NCBI RefSeq assembly: GCF_027706725.1 | Contig: NZ_JAQFWQ010000020.1 | Span: 16,850 to 80,849, forward strand | DNA length: 64,000 nucleotides | Source of the DNA: Nocardiopsis endophytica | Lineage (GTDB): Bacteria; Actinomycetota; Actinomycetes; Streptosporangiales; Streptosporangiaceae | Reading direction: 5' to 3' | Part shown: positions 27,866 through 36,445 of the stretch, piece by piece | How positions within the stretch are numbered: position 1 is the first letter of the stretch | Layout of the letters: each line of letters begins with the position of its first letter | The notes under the pieces: generated by a model | The model's database searches: none | What the model was told of the DNA's origin: nothing | What the model saw: only the letters and a program-made list of their open reading frames with translations | Position numbers and translations under genes: made by a program

Positions 27866-28815
27866 GGCGCCTCCCCCGTCCCCGCTTCGGCTCCTTCATC
27901 CGGGACGAACCAGCGGATGCTCGGCCGGGTGCGGCTGCGCTCCTCGGGCGGGAGCCATTCGGCCCGCAGGCGCATCCCCGGGCGGACCCGCTCCGGGTCG
28001 ACGCCGCTGACCAGGGCCAGCAGGTCCACGTCGGCGCCGTCGAGGCGGACGTATCCGGTGACGAAGGGGACCTGCGGGGCGCGGGGGTCGGGCACGTGGT
28101 TGACCGAGAAGGTGGTGAGCGTCCCGGTGGGCGGCAGCTCCACGTCCCCGGTGACGGGGGTGCCGTCGGCGGGGTCGAGGTCGCGCGGGGGCACGTACAC
28201 CGCCCCGCTGCGGGCGCGGGAGCCGATGATGCGGCCCTCGGTCTGGGCCTCCAGGTACCGGGTGAGGGCGGCGTCGGCGCGGATGGTGTAGTCGAGGCGG
28301 CCGGTGTCGCGGATCGCGGTCACCTCGGGGCGCAGGCAGGCGATGTCGGTGATGGATCCGGTGCGCTCGCCGGCGGGGCGCAGGCGGGGGCGGACGCGCA
28401 GCCCGGCGCGCAGGCCGCGGGGCGGGTCGGCCCCGGCGTCCGGACCCATGTCGAGCGCGTGGAGCAGGGCGGTGTCGGCGCCGTCGAAGAGCACGGTCGC
28501 CCAGGCGAAGGGGCGGTCGAAGGGGTGGGCGGGGCGCGGGTCGGGCACCCAGCACCAGGCCTGGACGGTCCCGGCGGGGCCGACCTCGGGGAAGTCGTCG
28601 GTGACCGGGGAGCCGTCGCGGGGGTCGTACTCGGTGGGCGGGAACAGCACCCGCCCGGACGCGGCGCGGACCCCGACCAGGCGGCCGTCGCGCAGCTCGG
28701 TGAGGAACCGGCCGATGACCGGCCCGGTGCTACGGGTGTAGCCGCCGGGGAAGGCGACGGTGTGCGCTCCGACGAGGGGGGCGAGGGGGTCGGCCCCAGG
28801 GGGCTCAGTCGGCAT
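27862..28815 (-). CDS. Tandem DUF35/OB-fold partner of the Ltp thiolases (Rv3521-like)
   Basis: 317 residues made of two similar halves (about 15-160 and 170-310), each with the pattern LRDGRLVGVRAASGRVLFPP or LEAQTEGRIIGSRARSGAVY, then YDPRDGSPVTD or LDPADGTPVTG. This is the DUF35 OB-fold; the zinc-ribbon cysteines found in many family members are missing. Such proteins act as acyl-CoA-binding partners of steroid thiolases and hydratases. ATG 28815 lies inside the end of the upstream synthetase gene (11-base overlap); GTG 28824 is an alternative. The stop overlaps the next start by 4 bases. Confidence 0.8.
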   Translation of the reverse strand: MPTEPPGADPLAPLVGAHTVAFPGGYTRSTGPVIGRFLTELRDGRLVGVRAASGRVLFPPTEYDPRDGSPVTDDFPEVGPAGTVQAWCWVPDPRPAHPFDRPFAWATVLFDGADTALLHALDMGPDAGADPPRGLRAGLRVRPRLRPAGERTGSITDIACLRPEVTAIRDTGRLDYTIRADAALTRYLEAQTEGRIIGSRARSGAVYVPPRDLDPADGTPVTGDVELPPTGTLTTFSVNHVPDPRAPQVPFVTGYVRLDGADVDLLALVSGVDPERVRPGMRLRAEWLPPEERSRTRPSIRWFVPDEGAEAGTGEAP

Positions 28816-30367
28816 TCTTCTCACGGCCCTCCCAGTAGGGGTCCCGGAGGCGGCGCTTGGGCAGCTTCCCGTTGGGCTCGCGGGGCATCTGGGCGATGAA
28901 GTCGATGGTGCGGGGGTGCTTCATGCGGGCCAGGCGGCCCTGCAGGTGGGCGCGGATGCGCTCGGCCAGCTCCGGCCCGGGCTCGGACCCGGCGGCGGGC
29001 TCGACGACCGCCTTGACCTGCTCGCCCCAGTCGTCGTCGGGGACGCCGAAGACGGCGGCGTCCATGACCTCGGGGTGGGTGAGCAGCTCCTTCTCGATCT
29101 CGGCGGGGTAGATGTTGGCGCCGCCGGAGATGATCACCTCGGAGGTGCGGTCGCTGAGGTAGAGGTGGCCGTCCTCGTCCAGGCGGCCGATGTCGCCGAG
29201 GGTGAAGAAGCCGTCGAGGCGGGCCTCGTCGGTCTTGCGGCGGTCGCCCTTGTACTCGAAGTCGGGGCCGAGCATGCGCATGTAGACGGTGCCGGTCTCC
29301 CCCGGCGGGAGGGTGCGGCCGTCGTCGCCGACGATGCGCAGCTCGGTGATGGGCCAGGGGCGGCCCACCGAGCCGGGGTGGCCGTGCCGGTCCTCGGGGC
29401 GCTGCACGGTGCCGCCGCCCTCGGTGGCGGCGTAGTACTCGTAGACGCACTCGCCCCACCAGGCGAACATCGCCGCGCGCACCTCCTCGGGGCAGGGGGC
29501 GGCGCCGTGGACGAGCCAGCGCATCGAGGAGACGTCGTAGCGGGAGCGCACCTCCTCGGGCAGGTGGAGCAGGCGCTTGAAGTGGGTGGGGACCATGTGC
29601 GTGCCGGTGATGCGGTGGCGCTCGACCAGGCGGAGGAACTCCTCGGCGTCCCACCCGTCCATGTAGACGACGGTGTGCCCCATGTGCAGGGCGGTGGTGC
29701 TGAACTGGGTGACGGCGGTGTGGTAGGTCGGCGCGGTGACCAGGTGGGCGTTGCCGGGGCCGGGTTCGATGCCGAAGAACCCGAACAGGGCGGTGCCCAG
29801 CTCGGCCGCGTCGTCGGGGTCCAGGCCGCTGAGCGCGCGGCGCACGCCCTTGGGGCGGCCGGTGGTGCCCGAGGTGTAGTGCATGGTCTGCCCGGCGGTG
29901 CGGTCCTCGGGCATGCGGTCGGGGTGGCCGCCGGTGAAGGTATCGAAGGGGACGAAGCCGGGGACGTCGCCGAAGCCGATGCGGGCCTCCTTGGGGAGGC
30001 GGGCGGCGTCGGCGGCGTGCACGCCCTGTTCGGCGAAGCGCTCGTGGACGAAGAGGGCCTTGGCGCCGCTGTCGGCGGTGATGTAGCCGACCTCGGGGCC
30101 GGTGAGGTGCCAGTTCACGGGGGTGAAGTAGAGGCCGGCCTGGAGCGCGGCCAGGTAGAGGGTGAGGCCGTCCGACCCGTTGGGGGTCAGGCCGCAGACG
30201 CCGTCGCCGGCGCGCAGTCCCAGCGCGCGCAGGGCGTGGACGAGGCGGTTCGCGCGGGCCAGGAGGGCTCCGGCGGTGTGCTCGGTCCCGTCGGGGTCGA
30301 CGCAGGCGAGGCGGTCGGGGTGGGCGCGGGCGGTCCTCCAGAAGCCGAGGGGTGCGGTGTCCGACAT
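28805..30367 (-). CDS. Acyl-CoA synthetase (ANL superfamily), first gene of the sterol operon
   Basis: 520 residues. The AMP-binding loop is MHYTSGTTGRPKGVRR, the later motifs are YEYYAATEGG and ISGGANIYPAEIE, and the catalytic lysine region is PREPNGKLPKRRLRD. It differs clearly from the FadD19-like gene in the same operon, so two CoA ligases with different substrates are co-expressed. ATG 30367 is chosen over GTG 30382 because GGAGG lies 5 bases upstream. It leads the operon 28805-22871 and faces echA19 across two KstR-like boxes. Confidence 0.86.
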   Translation of the reverse strand: MSDTAPLGFWRTARAHPDRLACVDPDGTEHTAGALLARANRLVHALRALGLRAGDGVCGLTPNGSDGLTLYLAALQAGLYFTPVNWHLTGPEVGYITADSGAKALFVHERFAEQGVHAADAARLPKEARIGFGDVPGFVPFDTFTGGHPDRMPEDRTAGQTMHYTSGTTGRPKGVRRALSGLDPDDAAELGTALFGFFGIEPGPGNAHLVTAPTYHTAVTQFSTTALHMGHTVVYMDGWDAEEFLRLVERHRITGTHMVPTHFKRLLHLPEEVRSRYDVSSMRWLVHGAAPCPEEVRAAMFAWWGECVYEYYAATEGGGTVQRPEDRHGHPGSVGRPWPITELRIVGDDGRTLPPGETGTVYMRMLGPDFEYKGDRRKTDEARLDGFFTLGDIGRLDEDGHLYLSDRTSEVIISGGANIYPAEIEKELLTHPEVMDAAVFGVPDDDWGEQVKAVVEPAAGSEPGPELAERIRAHLQGRLARMKHPRTIDFIAQMPREPNGKLPKRRLRDPYWEGREKNAD

Positions 30368-30405
30368 GGAGACCTCCGTCACACGGACGCTGACTCCCCG
30401 AAAAG

Positions 30406-30419
30406 TAGAGCACGTTCTC
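30406..30419. promoter_or_regulatory. KstR-like operator, box 1
   Basis: TAGAGCACGTTCTC matches the mycobacterial KstR box (TAGAAC-N2-GTTCTA) at 10 of 12 defined positions. It lies 39 bases upstream of the synthetase start at 30367. Confidence 0.65.
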
Positions 30420-30460
30420 CTTTTTGTGGCTAGACCGTGTCCAGCAGCGTTTTTCCGATC

Positions 30461-30474
30461 TAGAATCAGTTCTC
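30461..30474. promoter_or_regulatory. KstR-like operator, box 2
   Basis: TAGAATCAGTTCTC matches the KstR box at 10 of 12 defined positions. It lies 55 bases downstream of box 1 and 63 bases upstream of the echA19 start, so each divergent promoter has its own box. Confidence 0.6.
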
Positions 30475-30536
30475 ACCTGGGCCCCTGGAGCGGCGTCGGC
30501 GCGGGCCCGGACACCACCCGCCGACCGGGAGGCCCC

Positions 30537-31367
30537 ATGACCGAACACCCGACGGAAGCGCCCCTCCTCCCCCTGTCCACCCCCCACTGCGCGGTGCGCC
30601 GGCAGGGGCCCATCGTCACCGTGGAGATGGACCGCCCGGAGGCGCGCAACGCGCTGTCGACGGACATGCTCGTGGGGATGGCGGACGCCTTTGCCTACAT
30701 CGCGGCCGAGCCGGAGGTGCGGGTCGGGGTGCTCACGGGCGCGGGCGGGGTGTTCTGCGCCGGGGCGGACCTCAAGGGGATGGGGCGCCCGTCGGACGAC
30801 CCGCGGGTGCGGGCGCGTGCGGCCGAGATCGAGGACTTCCACTGGAAGGGGCTGCTGCGGCAGGACCGCCCGCCCAAGCCGCTGGTGTCGGCGGTCGAGG
30901 GCCCGGCGGTGGCGGGCGGCACCGAGCTGGTGGTCGGCACGGACGTGCGCATCGCCGGGGAGGGGGCGGTGCTGGGCCTGTACGAGGCCAGGCGCGGCCT
31001 GTTCCCGATGGGGGGCTGCGCGATCCGGGTCCCGAGGCAGATCCCGTACGCGCACGCGATGGAGATGCTGCTGACCGGCCGGTCGTACACGGCCCGGGAA
31101 GCGGCGGACATCGGGCTGGTGACGCGGGTCGTCCCGGACGGGGGTGCGCTGGAGGAGGCCATGCGGGTGGCGCACCGGATCGCCGCGTGCGGCCCGCTGG
31201 CCGTGCAGGCGGTCCTGCGCGTCCACCGCGAGACCGAGGGCATGCCGGAGGAGGAGGCGCTCAAGGTCAGCGACGCGGTCGGCTGGGAGGTGATGGCGTC
31301 CCAGGACGCCAAGGAGGGCGCCCGCGCGTTCGCCGAGAAGCGCGCGCCGACGTTCACGGGAGAGTAG
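30537..31367 (+). CDS. echA19: EchA19-like steroid enoyl-CoA hydratase
   Basis: 276-residue crotonase. The oxyanion-hole segment GAGGVFCAGADLKGM and the core GPAVAGGTELVVGTDVRIAG are intact. Both catalytic glutamates are present, Glu130 (in GGTEL) and Glu150 (in YEARRG), spaced by 20 residues as in rat hydratase. The C-terminus DAKEGARAFAEKRAP and the core resemble Mycobacterium tuberculosis EchA19, which hydrates steroid side-chain enoyl-CoAs and is divergent from fadD19 there. Here it is divergent from the sterol operon. ATG follows GGGAGG. Confidence 0.86.
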   Translation: MTEHPTEAPLLPLSTPHCAVRRQGPIVTVEMDRPEARNALSTDMLVGMADAFAYIAAEPEVRVGVLTGAGGVFCAGADLKGMGRPSDDPRVRARAAEIEDFHWKGLLRQDRPPKPLVSAVEGPAVAGGTELVVGTDVRIAGEGAVLGLYEARRGLFPMGGCAIRVPRQIPYAHAMEMLLTGRSYTAREAADIGLVTRVVPDGGALEEAMRVAHRIAACGPLAVQAVLRVHRETEGMPEEEALKVSDAVGWEVMASQDAKEGARAFAEKRAPTFTGE

Positions 31368-31428
31368 GGCCGCGGACCGCATCCGGCCGCGATGGAACGC
31401 CCCGGTGCGGCGGCGGGTCCGATCCACC

Positions 31429-32448
31429 ATGCCCGACTCCCACGGCGCCCCCGCTCAGGGCCCCGTCAAAGAGGCCGCCGTCACGGCGTTCCTCTACACG
31501 CCGGCCGCGGCCGTGGCCACGGTCCTCGGCACGGCGGGGGTCTTCGTCCTCACGCCCTCCTACGACCCCACGATCGACTCGCTCGCGATGAGGGCCGTGG
31601 TCCCCGCGATCGCCGTGGCGCTGGCGGCGGGGGCCCACCTCCAGAGGCGCCGTGTGGAGCACCCCTACGCCGTCGGCGGACTCGTCGGCCTGGTGTCGGC
31701 GTGCGCCGCCCCCTTCGGGATCGAGTACGTCCTGGATCCGCCGGTCCCCCTCTGGGCACCGGCCGTCGTCCTGGCGCCGGCCCTGGCGGTGTTCGTCGCG
31801 ATGGTCCTCGGAGCGGGGGTCCGCGACATGGACCACCGCCGATACGCCGCCTGGGCGGCGGCCGTCGCGATGGTCTTCGTGGCGCGCGGCGGGATGCACC
31901 ACGTCGAGGCACAGGACGAGCAGGAGGAGGCGGCGGCCGGGCTGGCCGGGTACCCGAGCGTCGCGGTCCTTGAGGCACGGGGCTGGCGGTTCACCCACGC
32001 CTATGGAAAGAACGGCTTCACCGAACTCGTCTACCGCGACTGGTTCGGCCGGACGGTGCTGCTGGGCACCACGCCCCCCGACCCCGATCCGGAGGCGTCG
32101 GGCATCACGGCGGACGGGCTCCTCTCCTGCGGCCCGGGGGAACGGGCGACCACGGTGCGGGTGGAGGAGTGCGTGCTACGGGAGGGCGTCATCATCACCA
32201 GGATGAGGGCCGCCCACCTGGACAGCGAGGAGGCCGACCACCGCCTCCAGTGGCCGCGCGGGTGGAGGGAGGCCCGCGTGGAGTTCCCAGGCGGCCGCGC
32301 GGCCCGCCTGAGGACGGACTCCTGGGGCGTGGACCTGGTCGACCTGTCGCGCTCCATCGGGGAACGCGGGATCGACGGCCCCGGGGAACTGATCGGTGAG
32401 GCGTCGTGCCTGCTGAACTGCCAGAACTGGAGGGACTACAGCGGCTGA
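31429..32448 (+). CDS. Membrane-anchored protein of unknown function
   Basis: 339 residues. The first ~150 contain about four to five hydrophobic helices (AFLYTPAAAVATVLGTAGVF, VVPAIAVALAAGAHL, LVGLVSACAAPFGIEYV, AVVLAPALAVFVAMVLGAGV). The last ~170 are soluble and mixed alpha/beta, ending with two cysteines in SCLLNCQNW. I do not recognise a family. It lies 61 bases after echA19 on the same strand, but nothing in the sequence ties it to sterol metabolism. The start at 31429 is tentative; GTG 31405 is also open. Confidence 0.65.
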   Translation: MPDSHGAPAQGPVKEAAVTAFLYTPAAAVATVLGTAGVFVLTPSYDPTIDSLAMRAVVPAIAVALAAGAHLQRRRVEHPYAVGGLVGLVSACAAPFGIEYVLDPPVPLWAPAVVLAPALAVFVAMVLGAGVRDMDHRRYAAWAAAVAMVFVARGGMHHVEAQDEQEEAAAGLAGYPSVAVLEARGWRFTHAYGKNGFTELVYRDWFGRTVLLGTTPPDPDPEASGITADGLLSCGPGERATTVRVEECVLREGVIITRMRAAHLDSEEADHRLQWPRGWREARVEFPGGRAARLRTDSWGVDLVDLSRSIGERGIDGPGELIGEASCLLNCQNWRDYSG

Positions 32449-32488
32449 ACACCGGCGATGTGTCCGGTGCCGGAGGAGGGGCGTCCGC

Positions 32489-32908
32489 CTATCCCTGCAG
32501 GTCGATGATCTCCGCGGGGTTCCAGTAGTCGCGCCATTCGGCGATCCGGCCGTCGACGACGCGCAGCACCCACAGGTAGCGGACGGTGAACCGGCGGCCG
32601 GTGGGAAGGGCCGTGCCCTCGGCGTCGTATTCGGCGACGACCACCTGCGGGTCCGCCGCGGGATTCACCGCGACCGGGTGGAACGCGTGGAACTCCAGGG
32701 GGACATGGGCCAGCGTCGAGGAGAAGTACTCCCGGATCCGTTCGCGCCCCTCGATGCGGCGGGGAGCACCGGGAGGGGCGAAGGGGAGTTCGTGCACCGC
32801 GTCCTCGGTGTAGAGGTCGGCGAGTGCGTCGAGGTCCTTGTCACGCAGGAGCGGCAGCATGCGCTCCAGGACGTCCAGGGGGCCGCCGCCGGGCGCGGGG
32901 TCGGTCAT
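32489..32908 (-). CDS. SnoaL-like (NTF2 fold) protein
   Basis: 139 residues of the NTF2-like SnoaL family: LADLYTEDAVHELPFAPPG, RIEGRERIREYFSS, VVVAEYDAEGTA and VDGRIAEWRDYWNP. It is similar in pattern to the gene at 59858. Members are small-molecule isomerases or binding proteins. ATG 32908 is preceded by GAGGAG. It is convergent with the unknown membrane protein. Confidence 0.82.
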   Translation of the reverse strand: MTDPAPGGGPLDVLERMLPLLRDKDLDALADLYTEDAVHELPFAPPGAPRRIEGRERIREYFSSTLAHVPLEFHAFHPVAVNPAADPQVVVAEYDAEGTALPTGRRFTVRYLWVLRVVDGRIAEWRDYWNPAEIIDLQG

Positions 32909-32982
32909 GTCGGCTCCTCGAAGAGGGGGCGCCGGTTCCGGCACCGATGATGGACCACCACTGAGGCGAGCGCCATCCCCCG

Positions 32983-33006
32983 CCGGCTCCGCCGCGCGGC
33001 GGAGCC
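32983..33006. terminator. Terminator hairpin, distal of a tandem pair
   Basis: Perfect 10-bp stem CGGCTCCGCC/GGCGGAGCCG with a 4-base loop, downstream of the lipoprotein gene on the minus strand. Confidence 0.65.
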
Positions 33007-33008
33007 GA

Positions 33009-33038
33009 CGGGGCCGGGTCGCGCTGTTCACCCGGCCC
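33009..33038 (-). terminator. Terminator hairpin, proximal of a tandem pair
   Basis: Perfect 10-bp stem GGGGCCGGGT/ACCCGGCCCC with a 10-base loop, 12 bases after the lipoprotein stop. With the neighbouring hairpin it forms a double terminator. Confidence 0.7.
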
Positions 33039-33049
33039 CGGTTCGGGCG

Positions 33050-33478
33050 TCAGCCCATGGGCGTCTCGTCGACGACCACGTCGAAGTCGACGTTCGTGCC
33101 CTCGACCGCGGTCGCGGTGACGGTCACGCCCAAGGTCTGGCCGTCCGCGGTGAGCTCGCAGCGGATGGAGGCCCCGACCTCGGCAGGAAGGTCCTCGGGG
33201 CAGGTCAGGGAGTCGGGCGTCTGGCCGACGGTCTCCGCCAGGGTGTCGGAGGCCTGCCGGGCGACCTCGTCCGCGGGGACGGCACCCGCGTCGCCGCCGC
33301 CCGCCTCGGGGGACTCGGCGCCGCCGCCGTCACCGCCGCTCTCCTGCTCGGCGTCCGGGCTCCCGACCGGCTCCATGTCCCCGACGCTGGCGTTGAACGA
33401 GCAGCCCGCGGACAGGAGCACCGCCAGTGCTCCCAACCCGCCCGCCGCCGCCACGCGCCTGCCTACGGTTCCTGCCAT
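33050..33478 (-). CDS. DUF4333 lipoprotein
   Basis: 142 residues. The signal peptide ends in the lipobox LSAGC with Cys26 as the lipidation site, followed by a Gly/Glu/Ser-rich linker to about residue 65. The C-terminal domain is DUF4333 (SLTCPEDLPAEVGASIRCEL, then VTVTATAVEGTNVDFDVVVD), a small extracellular domain with two cysteines. The role is unknown. It is a single gene with its own double terminator. Confidence 0.85.
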   Translation of the reverse strand: MAGTVGRRVAAAGGLGALAVLLSAGCSFNASVGDMEPVGSPDAEQESGGDGGGAESPEAGGGDAGAVPADEVARQASDTLAETVGQTPDSLTCPEDLPAEVGASIRCELTADGQTLGVTVTATAVEGTNVDFDVVVDETPMG

Positions 33479-33559
33479 GGCCGTTCTCCTGCTCTCTTTC
33501 GTTGATGGGGTATACCGTCTGCGACGTACAGAGGCGGCCTCCGGTTCCTGCGGCCGAGG

Positions 33560-34549
33560 TCACGATCGTGCCGCGGACGCCCTCCGCTCCCGGGAGGCGA
33601 GGAAGGCGCGCCGGTAGGCGAGCGGCGCGACCCCCACGTGCCGGGTGAAGTGGCGGCGCAGGTTCGCCGCGCTGCCCAGGCCGCTCGCCTCCGCCACCTG
33701 CTCGACGGGCAGCCCGGTGGTCTCCAGGAGGAGCTGGGCGCGGCGGACCCGCTCGCACAGCAGCCAGCGCAGCGGCGGCACGCCCAGGGCGTCCTCGAAC
33801 CGGCGGGCCAGCGTGCGCCTGCTCAGGTTGGCGCGGCGGGCGAGGTCGTCGAGGGTGAGCGGCTCGGCGAGCCGGGAGCGCGCCCACTCCAGGAGCGGGG
33901 CCAGGCGGGTGTCGTCGTGGGCGAGCGCGGGCGCCTCCACGTACTGCGCCTGCCCGCCCTCCCGGTGGGGCGGGGTGACCAGGCGGCGGGCGAGGGCGTT
34001 GGCGACCGCGGTGCCGTGGTCGGCGCGCACCAGCTCCAGGCAGAGGTCGATCCCGGCGGCGGTCCCGGCCGAGGTGTAGACGCCGCCGTCCTCGACGTAG
34101 AGGACCGCGGGGTCGACCCGCACCTTGGGGTGGGCGGCGGCCAGCTCGGCGGCGTGCATCCAGTGGGTGGTCGCGGTGCGGCCGTCCAGCAGCCCGGCGG
34201 CGGCGAGCACGAAGGCGCCGGTGCAGATGGAGGCGACCCTGGCCCCGTTGTCGTAGGCGGCGCGCACCGCCTCGGCCAGCTCGCGGGGCGCCCGGTCCAC
34301 CTCGGTGCAGTTGGGGACCAGCACGGTGTCGGCCTCCACGACGCTGTCGAGGGGGTGGGCCTCTTGCAGGGCCAGGCCGTGCGCGAGCGCGGTGTCGGGA
34401 CGCTCCGCGCAGATCCACATCTCGTACCAGGGGTCGGCGAGGTCGGGACGGTCGATGCCGAAGACCTCGCACGCGACCGACACCTCGAAGACCGGTGCGC
34501 CCTCGACGACCGTGACGGCGACGCGGTGGGCGGCAAGATCCGTTCGCAT
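33560..34549 (-). CDS. GlxA-family (DJ-1/PfpI + AraC) transcriptional regulator
   Basis: 329 residues. The N-terminal ~200 form a DJ-1/PfpI-like sensor (VTVVEGAPVFEVSVACEVFG, with the nucleophile-elbow segment VASICTGAFVLAAAGLL). The C-terminal part is an AraC DNA-binding domain (LDDLARRANLSRRTLARRFE, VAEASGLGSAANLRRHFTRH). It is divergent from the APC permease at 34652 with 102 bases between them, so it probably controls that transporter. ATG 34549 is the start. Confidence 0.87.
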   Translation of the reverse strand: MRTDLAAHRVAVTVVEGAPVFEVSVACEVFGIDRPDLADPWYEMWICAERPDTALAHGLALQEAHPLDSVVEADTVLVPNCTEVDRAPRELAEAVRAAYDNGARVASICTGAFVLAAAGLLDGRTATTHWMHAAELAAAHPKVRVDPAVLYVEDGGVYTSAGTAAGIDLCLELVRADHGTAVANALARRLVTPPHREGGQAQYVEAPALAHDDTRLAPLLEWARSRLAEPLTLDDLARRANLSRRTLARRFEDALGVPPLRWLLCERVRRAQLLLETTGLPVEQVAEASGLGSAANLRRHFTRHVGVAPLAYRRAFLASRERRASAARS

Positions 34550-34651
34550 ATCGGCAAGCTTGCCACTGGCCGGGCCCAGGTGGAACCCCGAGGCTGGTTC
34601 CTGCCGCCGGGACCCCCGTGCGGCCGGGCGATCCGGTGAGGAGGAACGAGG

Positions 34652-35938
34652 GTGAGCACCATCGCGCCGGAGCGCACCATCGGTTTCGGGCAGGCGGTGG
34701 CGCTCTACACCGGAGCCGTGCTGGGCGCGGGGGTCCTGGTGCTGCCGGGGCAGGCGGCCACGATGGCGGGGCCCGCGTCGCTGCTGGCGTGGCTGTTCAT
34801 GGGGCTGCTGGGGCTGCCGCTGGCGACGACGTTCGCGGCGCTGGCCACGCGGTACCCGGACGCCGGGGGCATCGCCACCTACGCGGCCCGGGCGTTCGGA
34901 CCGACGGCGGGGGGCCTATCGGGCTGGTTCTACCTCGTCGCCGGTGTGCTCGGGCAGACGATCGTTCCGCTGACCGGCGGCTACTACGTGGCGGCGGCGC
35001 TGGGCGCCGGACCGTGGGCCGCGTACGTGGTCGCGGGCGCCATCCTGGCCCTGGCCACGGCGGCGAACCTGGCGGGGATGCGGCTGAGCGGGCGGGTGCA
35101 GCTGGCGCTGGCGGGAGGGGTGGCGCTCCTGCTGCTGGCCGCGACGCTGGCCGCGCTGCCGCACGTCGGCATGGAGGCCTTCACCGGGCCCACCGGGTTC
35201 GCGCCGCACGGGGTGTCGGGCGTGGCGAAGGCGGCCGTGGTGCTGTTCCTGGCGTTCGCCGGGTGGGAGGCGGTGGCACACCTGGCGGGCGAGTTCCGGG
35301 ACGTGCGCAGGGACATGCGGCGGGCGACCGTGGCGACGGTGGCGGTCGTGCTGGTGCTGTACACGGGGGTCGCGTTCGCGGTGGTGGGGACGGGCACCTA
35401 CGGCGACCCGGCCGTGGACCGGGTCGCGGTGGGCGAGGTCCTGGGGACGGGGCTGGGGTTCAGCGCCGCCGTCGCCTCGGCGGTGCTGGCGACGGTGATC
35501 AGCCTGGGGACGACGAACACCTTCCTCGCCTCCCTCTCCCGGCTCGCCTACGCGCTCGGCTCCGACGGCTGGACGCCGGGGTTCCTGGCCCGTCGCGACA
35601 CGCGCGGGGTGCCGGTGGCGGGCGTGTTGACGGTGGCCGGCGGCGGCGCGGCGGGCCTGGCGGTCAGCTGGGCCGGCGGCTGGGGCACCGAGGCGCTGGT
35701 GGGAATCCCCGCGTCGCTGGTGCTGGTGACGTACCTGGTGGGGATGGGGTCAGGAGCGCGCCTCCTGAGGGGCCGGGCCCGCGCGCACGCGGCGACGGCA
35801 CTGGTCCTGACAGCGGCGATCGCCCCCTTCGCCGCCGAGTACATCGCGGTCCCAGTGATGGTGGCGGCAGTGGCCCTGCTCTTCCGCTGGAAGACGGCCC
35901 CAAGGCCTGTCGCGAAAGCGGATGGAGGCCACAGATGA
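34652..35938 (+). CDS. APC-superfamily amino acid permease
   Basis: 428 residues and about 12 membrane helices. The first helix holds the substrate-site signature AVLGAGVLVLPGQAATMAGP and a later one AFAGWEAVAHLAGEFRD, as in amino acid/polyamine permeases. The substrate is unknown; the divergent GlxA-type regulator suggests an amino acid or amine. GTG 34652 follows GGAGGAACGAGG. Confidence 0.86.
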   Translation: MSTIAPERTIGFGQAVALYTGAVLGAGVLVLPGQAATMAGPASLLAWLFMGLLGLPLATTFAALATRYPDAGGIATYAARAFGPTAGGLSGWFYLVAGVLGQTIVPLTGGYYVAAALGAGPWAAYVVAGAILALATAANLAGMRLSGRVQLALAGGVALLLLAATLAALPHVGMEAFTGPTGFAPHGVSGVAKAAVVLFLAFAGWEAVAHLAGEFRDVRRDMRRATVATVAVVLVLYTGVAFAVVGTGTYGDPAVDRVAVGEVLGTGLGFSAAVASAVLATVISLGTTNTFLASLSRLAYALGSDGWTPGFLARRDTRGVPVAGVLTVAGGGAAGLAVSWAGGWGTEALVGIPASLVLVTYLVGMGSGARLLRGRARAHAATALVLTAAIAPFAAEYIAVPVMVAAVALLFRWKTAPRPVAKADGGHR

Positions 35939-35983
35939 TCGCGGGCCGCGCCGCGCGCCCACCGGCACGTTCGAAGCGCCTGC

Positions 35984-36229
35984 CTATCCGTCTAGGAGGA
36001 CCCGACCCTCCGGAGTCCCGAAGTACCAGTGCCGCCCAGTCGGAGCGGGAGGAAGTGCGCCGGCCGCAAGGTCGGCGAGCGCATCCGCCAACTCGACGAG
36101 CGGTGCCGCGTCGATGTGCTCTGCCCCGCGTAGGAAGCTCGTCGCGCTCTCCTCCAGCTCGGGCCACCGGCACTGTTCTGCTCTAGGGCAGTCCTCCGTA
36201 GCCGATCGCTCCCAGCCGCTCTCCCGCAC
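35984..36229 (-). CDS. Hypothetical 81-residue protein after DUF397
   Basis: Begins with GTG 6 bases after the DUF397 stop on the same strand. It contains CPRAEQCRWPELEESA and ends HWYFGTPEGRVLLDG. I do not recognise it. Tight spacing with the XRE-DUF397 pair is the main support; the ribosome binding site is weak. Confidence 0.42.
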   Translation of the reverse strand: MRESGWERSATEDCPRAEQCRWPELEESATSFLRGAEHIDAAPLVELADALADLAAGALPPAPTGRHWYFGTPEGRVLLDG

Positions 36230-36235
36230 CAGGCC

Positions 36236-36445
36236 CTAGAAGACCTCAGTCTGGAGAGACCTGAGGAAGGCCGCCCACTCCCCATTCCCGAAGGCCAGAT
36301 GCCCGAGGTCGCGGTTCTTGGTGTCCCGCACCGCACGCCCGCGCACACCGACGGCCGCGCACTCTAAACATCCACTCGCCCCCTGGCTGTAGGAGGACTT
36401 TCTCCACCCGATCGCCCTGTCGCCGAAGCCCTGGCTCACTGGCAC
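36236..36445 (-). CDS. DUF397 small regulatory protein
   Basis: 69 residues with the DUF397 pattern: WRKSSYSQGASGCLECAAV, then VRDTKNRDLGHLAFGNGEW, then AAFLRSLQ. These proteins accompany XRE/DUF5753 regulators in WhiJ/AbaA-type loci of streptomycetes and are thought to modulate the partner. The gene overlaps the end of the XRE gene by 10 bases. Confidence 0.88.
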   Translation of the reverse strand: MPVSQGFGDRAIGWRKSSYSQGASGCLECAAVGVRGRAVRDTKNRDLGHLAFGNGEWAAFLRSLQTEVF

